From: Lachnospiraceae bacterium
GTDB lineage: Bacteria; Bacillota; Clostridia; Lachnospirales; Lachnospiraceae
Length of the DNA stretch: 64,000 bases
NCBI GenBank assembly: GCA_029012365.1
Contig: JAQXLY010000019.1
Location: 1-64,000 of the forward strand
Direction: 5' to 3'
Under the pieces are notes generated by a model. That model was not told the DNA's origin. It worked only from the letters and a program-made list of their open reading frames with translations, and made no database searches. Both the position numbers and the translations under genes were made by a program. Shown piece after piece: positions 29,341 through 38,526 of this stretch; position 1 is the first letter of the stretch, and each line of letters opens with the position of its first letter.

Positions 29341-30852
29341 ATGAAGTTAGAAAAGTTGTTGGAACAGCTTTTTTCCGAAGAATTACTCGAGAATATAAAG
29401 GGAAACCGGAATGTGGACGTTACTAATCTGATATATGATACAAGAATGAGTATACCTGCCGGAAGCGCCTTTGTCTGTATAGCAGGTTCTGTCTATGACG
29501 GACATGAATATGCGCAGGCTGCGGTGGAGGCGGGAGCTGCGGTGATAATTGCGGAAAAGGAGCTCTCGTTGCCGGACGGAGTAACGGTTGTGCTTGTAAA
29601 GGATACAAGAAGGGCACTTGCATATCTGTCGGCAGCATGGTTCGGATATCCGTCAAAGGAGTTAATCACGATCGGAATTACCGGTACAAAAGGAAAAACA
29701 ACTACAGCATATATGGTACATCATATTTTGGAATCCGTTGGCATTAAGACAGGATTAATCGGAACGGTGGAGGTTAATACCGGAGGAAAAGTGATATCCG
29801 CCAGTCATACTACTCCGGAGTCCTACCTATTACAGAGTTATCTAAGGGAAATGGCGGATAACGGCTGCAAGGCGGTAGTCATGGAGGTGTCATCACAGGC
29901 ACTGAAATTGTCCAGAGTAGCGGGTATCCGGTTCGATTACGGTGTATTTACGAATCTGGAGCCGGATCACATCGGTCCGAATGAGCATGCTGATTTTGAG
30001 GAATATGCGGAGTGTAAGTCACGTCTGTTCAGACAGTGCCGTCTCGGAATACTGAATGCGGATGACACTCATACGGAGCGGATGCTTGCAGAAAGCACCT
30101 GTGAGGTGATGACCTTTGGATGTAGGGAAGGGGCAGATTTGACCGCGGTCGGTATCGATTTGCACCGGAGTGACGGAAGGCTGATGGTTTCCTACGAAAC
30201 AAGAGGTAAAGCGGAAATCAAAGTTTCTGTACCGGTGCCGGGACTGTTTACCGTGTATAATTCTCTGACAGCAGCTGCTATCTGTATGCAGTTAAAGGTG
30301 CCTGCAGAAGTGATGCAGAAAGCACTCTCGGAAGTACAGGTGAAGGGACGTCTGGAAAGTGTGCATATTTCCTCAAAATTTTCTCTGATGATAGATTATG
30401 CGCACAATGCGATGAGTTTAAAAAGCCTGTTGACGGCTCTTAGGGAGTATCAGCCGAAAAGACTTGTGTGTTTGTTCGGTTGCGGCGGAAACCGTTCCAG
30501 GGACCGTCGGTTTGAAATGGGAGAGATTTCGTCACGTTATGCGGATTTGACAGTTGTAACGTCGGATAATCCGAGGTTTGAAGAACCGGAGGCTATTATA
30601 GATGATATTTTAGTCGGTGTTAAGCGGGCTGACGGAGCATATGTGACCATACCCGACAGAAAGGAAGCCATCCGCTATGCAATTCAAAACGCAAGAGAAG
30701 ATGATGTAATTGTGCTTGCAGGAAAGGGACACGAGGATTATCAGGAAATAAAAGGTGTTAAGTATCCGATGGACGAGAGAGTCCTGATTCGGGAGATTCT
30801 TTCCGAAATGACACAGGAGGAGCGAAAACGGCTGGCAATTATAAATACATGA
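29341..30852 (+). CDS. murE: UDP-N-acetylmuramoyl-tripeptide synthetase MurE (predicted meso-DAP type)
   Basis: ITGTKGKTTTAYMVHHIL; TSDNPRFEEP (DNPR motif of DAP-specific MurE). Confidence 0.95.
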   Translation: MKLEKLLEQLFSEELLENIKGNRNVDVTNLIYDTRMSIPAGSAFVCIAGSVYDGHEYAQAAVEAGAAVIIAEKELSLPDGVTVVLVKDTRRALAYLSAAWFGYPSKELITIGITGTKGKTTTAYMVHHILESVGIKTGLIGTVEVNTGGKVISASHTTPESYLLQSYLREMADNGCKAVVMEVSSQALKLSRVAGIRFDYGVFTNLEPDHIGPNEHADFEEYAECKSRLFRQCRLGILNADDTHTERMLAESTCEVMTFGCREGADLTAVGIDLHRSDGRLMVSYETRGKAEIKVSVPVPGLFTVYNSLTAAAICMQLKVPAEVMQKALSEVQVKGRLESVHISSKFSLMIDYAHNAMSLKSLLTALREYQPKRLVCLFGCGGNRSRDRRFEMGEISSRYADLTVVTSDNPRFEEPEAIIDDILVGVKRADGAYVTIPDRKEAIRYAIQNAREDDVIVLAGKGHEDYQEIKGVKYPMDERVLIREILSEMTQEERKRLAIINT

Positions 30853-30877
30853 AAATACAGAAGGAGGGACGGAGTCG

Positions 30878-33115
30878 ATGCGGTATGCTGATGTCATTGT
30901 AGACATTTCATTGGAAAAGGTTGATAAAACGTATCAGTATGCGATTCCGGAACGGCTTTTGGATACGGCAGTGGCAGGGGCAAAGGTAGAGGTTCCTTTC
31001 GGGGGCGGCAACCGGAAAATCGAAGGGTATATTATGGATATTTCCGATACTCCCGCATTTGACCCGGCAAAAACAAAAGAGATTTTGTCGGTGATACAGG
31101 GGGCTGTATCACTGGAACGGCGGTTTATCACCCTTGCCTATTGGATGAAAGAGCATTTCGGCGGGACAATGAACGAGGCGCTTAAAACCGTTCTTCCGGT
31201 AAAGCAGGAAGTGAGAAATCTAAAAAAGCGTACAATTACGTTGACGGCAGAGGAAGAAAAACTGAAAGAATATTACGGTATGGCGGTGAAACGAAAGTAT
31301 ACGGCAAGAATCCGGCTGCTTTCGATACTGAAGGAAAAGCCGGAGCTTGATTATACCGAGGCAGTACAGAAGTTTCAAATTTCTGCGTCCACGATTGAGA
31401 GTGTGTGCCGTGACGGAATTGCTTCGGTACGGGAGGAAACCGTATACCGGAATCCCGCAAAAGGGATAGTATCGGTGAAAAAGCCATTGTTAAATGAGGA
31501 ACAGACAAAAGCGGTTGAAACAGTATGGGGGGATTATGCTGCGGGGAAAAGGGGGGCGTATCTTTTATTCGGGGTTACCGGCAGTGGGAAGACAGAGGTG
31601 TATCTGGAGCTGATAGAGCGTGTGATAAGGGAGGGAAAGCAGGCAATTATGCTGATTCCGGAAATATCCCTGACCTTTCAGACGGTGCGAAGGTTTTACG
31701 AACGATTCGGTGAGCGTGTCTCGGTACTGCATTCCAGACTTTCCGCCGGTGAGCGGTATGACCAGTATGTCAGGGCAAGAGAGGGGTCGATTGATGTGAT
31801 GATTGGTCCACGTTCCGCATTGTTTACACCTTTTGAGAGGCTCGGTCTTATTTTAATGGATGAGGAACAGGAGGGTGCTTATAAAAGTGAGGGTACGCCG
31901 CGATATCATGCAAGAGAAACGGCGGAGTATCTGGCGGAACTGACAGGTGCATCTCTTATACTGGGTTCCGCAACACCGTCTCTGGAGGCATATACAAAGG
32001 CAAAAAGCGGCAGGTATCAACTGCTTACACTTAGAAAGCGTGCGAAGGAAGCGGTAATGCCGCAGGTAGATATTGTGGATATGCGGCAGGAGCTTTCGGA
32101 AGGCAATCGCTCCATGTTCAGCCGGAAGCTTAAAAATCAAATGCAGGAACGGCTTGCCAAAGGGGAGCAGATTATGTTATTTTTAAATAGGCGCGGTTAT
32201 GCGGGAGCAGTTTCCTGCCGTGCCTGCGGAGAAGGAATAAAATGTCCGCATTGTGATATATCACTTACTTTTCATAAAGGGGGCAAGCTTTTATGTCATT
32301 ATTGCGGTTATGAAACCACACAGCCGAAGCTTTGCCCGGCTTGCGGTTCAAGGTATATCGGATTGTTCGGTACGGGGACGCAGAAGGTAGAGGAAGCTGT
32401 TTTAAGAGAATTTCCGGGAGCGGCGGTGCTTCGGATGGATGCCGATACTACCAAAAAGAAAGGCGGTCACGAAAAGATTGTCGAGGCGTTTACAAAGGAG
32501 GAGGCCCAGATATTAATCGGTACACAGATGATTGTAAAGGGACACGATTTTCCGAAGGTGACGCTGGTGGGAATTATTGCGGCGGATTTGTCGTTATATG
32601 CAGGGGATTATCGTGCATCTGAGCGAACCTTTTGCCTGCTTGCACAGGCGGCAGGCCGGGCAGGGAGAGACAAACTTCCCGGAAATGTAGTGATTCAGAC
32701 TTATCAGCCGGAGCATTACAGCATCAGGACGGCAGCAGCCGGGGATTATGAGGCATTTTATTCGCAGGAAATGGCATATCGGAGACTGTTACGGTATCCG
32801 CCTGTCACAAATATGCTTGCAATTTTAGTACAGGCCGCGGATGAGGCGGTGGCAGGGCAGGCAGCCGGGAGACTGGCAAATACGTTACGTGAAGCAAAAC
32901 GTCCCGATGAGGAAATCGGTACAATTACGGGTCCGGTTCCCGCCGGGCTTGCGAAAGCAAAGGATTTGTACCGTTATGTGATTTATGTAAGATCACCGGC
33001 GTATGAGAGGCTTATGGAGTTTCACCGGATTGCCGGAGCAGAGAAACAGTTGACAGAAGCAGCGATGAAGTGTAATATACAGTTTGATTTTAATCCACTC
33101 GGTGGTTATGAATAA
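30878..33115 (+). CDS. priA: Primosomal protein N' (replication restart helicase PriA)
   Basis: LLFGVTGSGKTEVYLELI, LILMDEEQEGAYKS, zinc-binding CRACGEGIKCPHCDISLTFHK...CHYCGYE...CPACGS. Confidence 0.97.
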   Translation: MRYADVIVDISLEKVDKTYQYAIPERLLDTAVAGAKVEVPFGGGNRKIEGYIMDISDTPAFDPAKTKEILSVIQGAVSLERRFITLAYWMKEHFGGTMNEALKTVLPVKQEVRNLKKRTITLTAEEEKLKEYYGMAVKRKYTARIRLLSILKEKPELDYTEAVQKFQISASTIESVCRDGIASVREETVYRNPAKGIVSVKKPLLNEEQTKAVETVWGDYAAGKRGAYLLFGVTGSGKTEVYLELIERVIREGKQAIMLIPEISLTFQTVRRFYERFGERVSVLHSRLSAGERYDQYVRAREGSIDVMIGPRSALFTPFERLGLILMDEEQEGAYKSEGTPRYHARETAEYLAELTGASLILGSATPSLEAYTKAKSGRYQLLTLRKRAKEAVMPQVDIVDMRQELSEGNRSMFSRKLKNQMQERLAKGEQIMLFLNRRGYAGAVSCRACGEGIKCPHCDISLTFHKGGKLLCHYCGYETTQPKLCPACGSRYIGLFGTGTQKVEEAVLREFPGAAVLRMDADTTKKKGGHEKIVEAFTKEEAQILIGTQMIVKGHDFPKVTLVGIIAADLSLYAGDYRASERTFCLLAQAAGRAGRDKLPGNVVIQTYQPEHYSIRTAAAGDYEAFYSQEMAYRRLLRYPPVTNMLAILVQAADEAVAGQAAGRLANTLREAKRPDEEIGTITGPVPAGLAKAKDLYRYVIYVRSPAYERLMEFHRIAGAEKQLTEAAMKCNIQFDFNPLGGYE

Positions 33116-33130
33116 CAGGAGGAAAAGAAA

Positions 33131-33607
33131 ATGGCATTTAGAAAAATCAGAACCTTAGGAGATCCGGTGCTTAAAAAGACAGCAAAGCCGGTTACGGAAG
33201 TGAATGACAAAATTAAGGAATTGGCTTATGATATGTTGGATACAATGTATGCGGCAAACGGCGTAGGACTTGCTGCTCCGCAGATTGGGGTGTTAAAGAG
33301 AATTGTGGTAATTGATGTATCACCGGAGGGAAATCAGCCGATTGTACTGATTAATCCGGAAATTGTGTCAGCTTCCGGAAGCCAGACCGGAGATGAGGGG
33401 TGTCTCAGTGTACCGGGAAAGGCGGGCTGTGTGACAAGACCGAATGAAGTTACGGTACGGGCATGGAATTTAAAAATGAAGGAAATCGAAGTGAAGGGAA
33501 CAGAGCTTTTGGCCCGTGCTCTCTGCCATGAGTTGGATCACCTGGATGGTATCGTCTATGTGGAAAAGGTGGAAGGCAAACTGCATGATGTCAATGCGGA
33601 AGCATAA
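33131..33607 (+). CDS. def: Peptide deformylase
   Basis: GVGLAAPQIGV, EGCLSVPG, CHELDHLDGIVY. Confidence 0.97.
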   Translation: MAFRKIRTLGDPVLKKTAKPVTEVNDKIKELAYDMLDTMYAANGVGLAAPQIGVLKRIVVIDVSPEGNQPIVLINPEIVSASGSQTGDEGCLSVPGKAGCVTRPNEVTVRAWNLKMKEIEVKGTELLARALCHELDHLDGIVYVEKVEGKLHDVNAEA

Positions 33608-33621
33608 CGGGAGGAATGAGA

Positions 33622-34557
33622 ATGAGAGCGGTTTTTATGGGAACACCCGAAATAGCGGCGGTAATATTAGAAAGTCTGCTTGCATCAGAGCATGAGATTA
33701 TAGCTGTAGTAACGCAGCCTGACCGCCCGAAGGGGCGCGGAAAGGAACTGGCGAAATCTCCTGTAAAGCTGGTAGCGGAGAAACACGGTATCCCGGTGCT
33801 GCAGCCGGAAAGAATAAAGGCACCTGAGGCAGTGGCACAGTTAAAGGAGCTTGCACCGGATGTGATTCTGGTGGCGGCATTCGGACAGATTATTTCAAAA
33901 GAAATTCTGGAGCTTCCGAAGTACGGGTGTATTAATGTACATGCATCACTTCTTCCGGAATATCGCGGTGCGGCACCGATTCAGTGGGCTATTTTAGACG
34001 GAAAAGAAAAAACGGGCATTACAATTATGAGAATGGATGAAGGAATAGATACCGGAGATATCATCTGTGCGGAAGAAATTCCGATTAGCCCGGAGGAAAC
34101 CGGCGGAAGTCTGCATGATAAGCTGGCGGCGGCAGGCGGTCCGCTTCTACTTTCCGCTCTCAGACAGATAGAAGAAGGAACGGCGGTTTATACACCGCAG
34201 AACCATGAGGCGCATACCTATGCAAAGATGCTTCGTAAGGAAATGGGAAGACTGAATTTTACGGATTCTGCAAAAGTATTGGAGCGTTGGATTCGTGGTT
34301 TAAATCCGTGGCCGAGTGCATATACTTACAGGGACGGAAAGACTATAAAGTTCTGGAGCGCATCGGTTTCCTATGAAAAGTTTGATGCATGCCCCTGCGG
34401 AACTTTGGTTTCCGTAAAGGACGGTATGCTTTGGATTATGACAGGAGACGGAATTTTACAGGTAAAAGAGCTTCAGCCGGAAGGAAAACGCCGCATGACG
34501 ACAGAGGAGTTCTTAAGAGGTTATCCGTTGGAGCCGGGAATGGTATTCGGCAGTTAG
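33622..34557 (+). CDS. fmt: Methionyl-tRNA formyltransferase
   Basis: MRAVFMGTPEIAAVILESLL; NVHASLLPEYRGAAPIQWAI. Confidence 0.97.
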   Translation: MRAVFMGTPEIAAVILESLLASEHEIIAVVTQPDRPKGRGKELAKSPVKLVAEKHGIPVLQPERIKAPEAVAQLKELAPDVILVAAFGQIISKEILELPKYGCINVHASLLPEYRGAAPIQWAILDGKEKTGITIMRMDEGIDTGDIICAEEIPISPEETGGSLHDKLAAAGGPLLLSALRQIEEGTAVYTPQNHEAHTYAKMLRKEMGRLNFTDSAKVLERWIRGLNPWPSAYTYRDGKTIKFWSASVSYEKFDACPCGTLVSVKDGMLWIMTGDGILQVKELQPEGKRRMTTEEFLRGYPLEPGMVFGS

Positions 34558-34604
34558 ATTTATTTTATGTCAGTTGAAAATCAAAAAACGGAGGCGATGA
34601 AATC

Positions 34605-35288
34605 ATGTATTTTGATTGGACGTACATTCTGGTACTTATCGGAGCGGCTCTTTCCTTGTGGGCTTCTGCGGGAGTAAGAAGTACCTATTCAAAGTATTCA
34701 AAGGTATCCGCATTACACGGAATCACCGCCGTGGAAGCGGCAGAACGGATTTTGCACGGTGCAGGTATTTATGATGTCAGGATTGAGCATGTAGCAGGAA
34801 GTCTGACGGACCATTATGATTCTTCCGCAAAGGTGCTGCGACTTTCGGACAGTGTTTATCAAAGCTCTTCCATTGCGGCAATCGGAGTGGCGGCACATGA
34901 ATGCGGACATGCGATTCAGGACAGTGAGGAGTATATGCCGTTAAGGCTTCGTCATGTACTTGTACCGATTGTAAATTTCGGTAATCATTTGTCCATGCCG
35001 CTGTTTATACTGGGACTTATATTCGGAATGTATACAACTCTGGTTCCTATCGGTATTTTTCTGTTTTCCTTTGCGGTATTGTTTCAGTTTGTTACGCTGC
35101 CTGTAGAGTTTAACGCATCCTCCAGAGCGGTTGCGATTCTTGGAGACAGCGGTATGATATCGGCGGAGGAACTTCCGAAGGTAAAAAAAGTGTTGAGGGC
35201 GGCAGCATATACGTACCTTGCAGCCGCTGCGGCATCGGCACTTCAGTTACTGCGTCTGCTTTTGATTGCACGCAGAAGGAGAGATTAG
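34605..35288 (+). CDS. Zinc metallopeptidase, YugP family
   Basis: VAAHECGHAIQDSEEYMPLRLR (HExxH) and multiple TM segments. Confidence 0.9.
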   Translation: MYFDWTYILVLIGAALSLWASAGVRSTYSKYSKVSALHGITAVEAAERILHGAGIYDVRIEHVAGSLTDHYDSSAKVLRLSDSVYQSSSIAAIGVAAHECGHAIQDSEEYMPLRLRHVLVPIVNFGNHLSMPLFILGLIFGMYTTLVPIGIFLFSFAVLFQFVTLPVEFNASSRAVAILGDSGMISAEELPKVKKVLRAAAYTYLAAAAASALQLLRLLLIARRRRD

Positions 35289-35291
35289 AAA

Positions 35292-36659
35292 ATGGCAACA
35301 GAAGAAAAGAGTTCCCTGACTGCAAGAGAGGGAGCGGTAAGGATGCTGCTCGCTGTATGTAAGGACAAACAGTTTTCTCATGCGGTGAAAGGAAAGTTCC
35401 TTATAAGGATTCAGGAGAAGAGAGAACGTGCACTGGCTACGAGACTTTTTGAGGGCTGTCTCGAACGGATGATTGAACTGGATTATATCATTGACCGGTT
35501 CTCAAAAACACCCGTAAAAAAGATGAAACCGGCTGTGGCGGCAATTCTACGGATAACGGTATATCAGCTCCGGTATATGGATAAGATTCCTGCCGGGGCA
35601 GCCTGCAATGAGGCGGTAAATCTTACAAGAAGGTTCGGCTTTGCGGGACTGTCAGGCTTTGTAAACGGGGTAGCCAGAGCGATTGCCAGAGCAGAAGAAA
35701 TCGTGTATCCGGATGCGAAAAAAGAGTACAGTTCGTATTTGTCGGTGAAGTATTCCATTTCGTCTACACTGGTAGAACAGATGAGAAATCAATACGGAGA
35801 TGAACTCTGCGAAAAAATTTTTGCAGCTTTTTTAGAGGAAGAAAAGTACATTTCTTTGCGGTGTCTTAACAGTTCTACAGGAGTAGATAATGTAAAGGAT
35901 GCACTGAGCAAAGCGGGAATATATGTGGAAAACGGCAGATATTCTAAGGAGGCATTAAGGGTGTCCGGAGTGGATACGCCGGAACGCCTGCCGTTTTTTG
36001 GAGAGGGAGCCTTTTATATTCAGGATGAGAGCTCCATGCAGGCCGTACTTGCTGCCGGGCTTTCCGGGGATGAAAGGGTGCTTGACCTTTGCGCGGCTCC
36101 GGGCGGGAAAACGATAATGGCAGCAGATATTCTGGCATCCTCAGGAACGGGAACCGTGGAGGCAAGAGACTGTACCGGAGCAAAGCTGGCTCTGCTGAAA
36201 GAAAACGTAGAACGCTGCAGGCTGTCGAATGTGAACCTTATGTGTGCGGATGCAACAAGATACCGGCATGAGGATGAGGAGCAATATGATGTTGTGCTTG
36301 CGGATGTGCCCTGCTCCGGACTCGGCATTTTAGGGAAAAAACCGGATATTAAGCTGTTTATGACGATTGAACAGGAAAAGGAGCTTTGTATCTTACAGAA
36401 GAATATTCTTAGGAATGCGGTACGTTATGTGAAGCCGGGCGGAGTCCTGATTTTTTCCACCTGTACATTAAACAAAGAGGAAAATATGGGAGGGTATAAC
36501 TTTTTAAAAGAGGAGTGCGGAATGAGGCCCGAAAGTCTGGAAACGTTTATTTCGAAATCACTGTGGAACGATACGACAAAGGACGGATATTTGCAAATGC
36601 TTCCCGGCATTCACGGTACAGACGGCTTTTTTACGGCAAGATTCCGAAAACAGATATGA
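35292..36659 (+). CDS. rsmB: 16S rRNA (cytosine-967-C5) methyltransferase
   Basis: NusB-like N-terminus; VLDLCAAPGGKTIMAAD; ADVPCSGLGILGKKPDIK. Confidence 0.95.
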   Translation: MATEEKSSLTAREGAVRMLLAVCKDKQFSHAVKGKFLIRIQEKRERALATRLFEGCLERMIELDYIIDRFSKTPVKKMKPAVAAILRITVYQLRYMDKIPAGAACNEAVNLTRRFGFAGLSGFVNGVARAIARAEEIVYPDAKKEYSSYLSVKYSISSTLVEQMRNQYGDELCEKIFAAFLEEEKYISLRCLNSSTGVDNVKDALSKAGIYVENGRYSKEALRVSGVDTPERLPFFGEGAFYIQDESSMQAVLAAGLSGDERVLDLCAAPGGKTIMAADILASSGTGTVEARDCTGAKLALLKENVERCRLSNVNLMCADATRYRHEDEEQYDVVLADVPCSGLGILGKKPDIKLFMTIEQEKELCILQKNILRNAVRYVKPGGVLIFSTCTLNKEENMGGYNFLKEECGMRPESLETFISKSLWNDTTKDGYLQMLPGIHGTDGFFTARFRKQI

Positions 36660-36669
36660 GGTAGATGAT

Positions 36670-37749
36670 ATGCAGGATGAAAAAAGAGATATAAAATCGT
36701 ATACACCTGAGGAGCTTTCCGAAAGTTTTCTTGCAATGGGAGAAAAGAAGTTTCGGGCCACACAGGTATTTGAATGGCTGCATAAACGGGCTGTAAAGGA
36801 ATTTTATGAAATGACGAATCTGTCGGCAGAGCTCAGGCAGACGCTGTCGGAGCAATATCATATTATTACTTTGCGGGAAATAAAGCACCTGACATCCGCG
36901 CAGGACGGAACGATAAAGTTTCTGTTTGCTCTTCCGGATGATAAGGTAATCGAAAGTGTATTTATGAAATATAAGCACGGAAACTCCGTCTGTATTTCTT
37001 CTCAGGCGGGATGCCGGATGGGATGCCGTTTTTGTGCATCTACGCTCGGCGGTCTGGAGCGGAATCTTACCGCATCGGAAATGGCGGAGCAGATTTACAG
37101 GATTGAGGAGCTTACCGGAGAACATGTTTCCAACGTAGTTGTTATGGGAACCGGTGAACCGATGGATAATTATGACAATTTAATTCGTTTTCTGCGCCTT
37201 ATTACGGCACCGGAGGGAAAGGGAATGAGCATCCGCAATATTACGGTATCTACCTGTGGCATTGTGGAAAACATCAGGCGCTTTGCTGAGGAAGGACTTC
37301 CCGTGACACTGGCGCTATCACTTCATGCACCGAATGACGAGGCAAGAAAACGACTGATGCCGGTTGCAAACCGGTATTCCCTGAAGGATGTGCTTGCTGC
37401 CTGCGATTATTATTTTGAAAAGACAGGGCGCAGAATCAGTTATGAATATAGCCTTGTGGCGGGAGAAAATGATACGGAAGCGGAGGCGGATGCACTTGGA
37501 AAGCTTTTACACGGGAAAAATTGTCATGTGAATCTTATTCCGGTGAATCCGATTAAGGAGAGAAATTATAGGCAGTCAAGTTTTAAAAATATTTTAAATT
37601 TTAGAAAAAGACTTGAAAAATATAATATAAATGTTACTATTAGAAGAGAATTAGGTGCTGATATCGGTGCAGCATGCGGACAGCTTAGAAAGAGTCACCT
37701 GGATTCTTCCGGGGACAGGGAGAAGAATGACCGGGACGGTGAGATGTAG
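36670..37749 (+). CDS. rlmN: 23S rRNA (adenine-2503-C2)-methyltransferase
   Basis: CRMGCRFCASTLGG; VVMGTGEPMDNYDN; LALSLHAPNDEARKRLMPVA. Confidence 0.97.
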   Translation: MQDEKRDIKSYTPEELSESFLAMGEKKFRATQVFEWLHKRAVKEFYEMTNLSAELRQTLSEQYHIITLREIKHLTSAQDGTIKFLFALPDDKVIESVFMKYKHGNSVCISSQAGCRMGCRFCASTLGGLERNLTASEMAEQIYRIEELTGEHVSNVVVMGTGEPMDNYDNLIRFLRLITAPEGKGMSIRNITVSTCGIVENIRRFAEEGLPVTLALSLHAPNDEARKRLMPVANRYSLKDVLAACDYYFEKTGRRISYEYSLVAGENDTEAEADALGKLLHGKNCHVNLIPVNPIKERNYRQSSFKNILNFRKRLEKYNINVTIRRELGADIGAACGQLRKSHLDSSGDREKNDRDGEM

Positions 37750-37777
37750 GGTGAAAGTGTCGGAGGAGGTGAGTGCC

Positions 37778-38512
37778 TTGAAAGCGTATTATACTACAGA
37801 TAAAGGCAAAACAAGGGAAATTAATCAGGATTACATATACAGCAGTGATGAGCCGGTAGGCTCCCTGCCGAATTTATATATTGTTGCGGACGGAATGGGA
37901 GGATATAATGCGGGAGATTATGCTTCCCGCTGCAGTGTAGAGGAGTTTGTTGCCGAGGCACAGAGAGGAGAGCAGCCGACAGTAATCAGCACTATGACGG
38001 AGGCATTACGTGTGGCGAATTCAACAGTGCTTAAGCAGGCGACCGAGAATTCGGAATTAAGCGGTATGGGGACAACCTTTGTTGCCGCAACCGTATTTCC
38101 CGATCGGGTGTATGTAATGAACGTAGGAGACAGCAGGCTATATCTTATCGGAGATAAAATCAGACAGGTTACTGTCGACCATTCGTATGTGGAGGAAATG
38201 GTCCGCAAGGGAGAATTGCAGCGGAAGGATGCAAGGATTCATCCGAAAAAAAATGTGATTACCCGTGCAGTTGGTGTGGAAAATGAGGTCGAAGCAGACT
38301 TTTATGAAATTGAGCCTGATGAGGATTCGTGTTTTATTTTGCTTTGTTCGGATGGATTAACCAATATGGTGGAAGATGAAGAAATCCGAAATCTTATAAT
38401 GAATCATGAGAATGAGCCGGAGGAAGCGTTACGGCAATTAGTAAAACGCGCAAACGAGTGTGGTGGGAAGGATAATATCTCAGCGATTATTATCCCTATG
38501 AAGCAGGAATAG
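37778..38512 (+). CDS. PP2C-family protein phosphatase (Stp/PrpC-like)
   Basis: GKTREINQDYIYSSDE, LYIVADGMGGYNAGDYAS, MNVGDSRLYLI, LLCSDGLTNMVEDEEI; TTG start at 37778 inferred from GGAGGAGG spacing. Confidence 0.93.
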   Translation: MKAYYTTDKGKTREINQDYIYSSDEPVGSLPNLYIVADGMGGYNAGDYASRCSVEEFVAEAQRGEQPTVISTMTEALRVANSTVLKQATENSELSGMGTTFVAATVFPDRVYVMNVGDSRLYLIGDKIRQVTVDHSYVEEMVRKGELQRKDARIHPKKNVITRAVGVENEVEADFYEIEPDEDSCFILLCSDGLTNMVEDEEIRNLIMNHENEPEEALRQLVKRANECGGKDNISAIIIPMKQE

Positions 38513-38526
38513 AAAGGTGAGTTGAT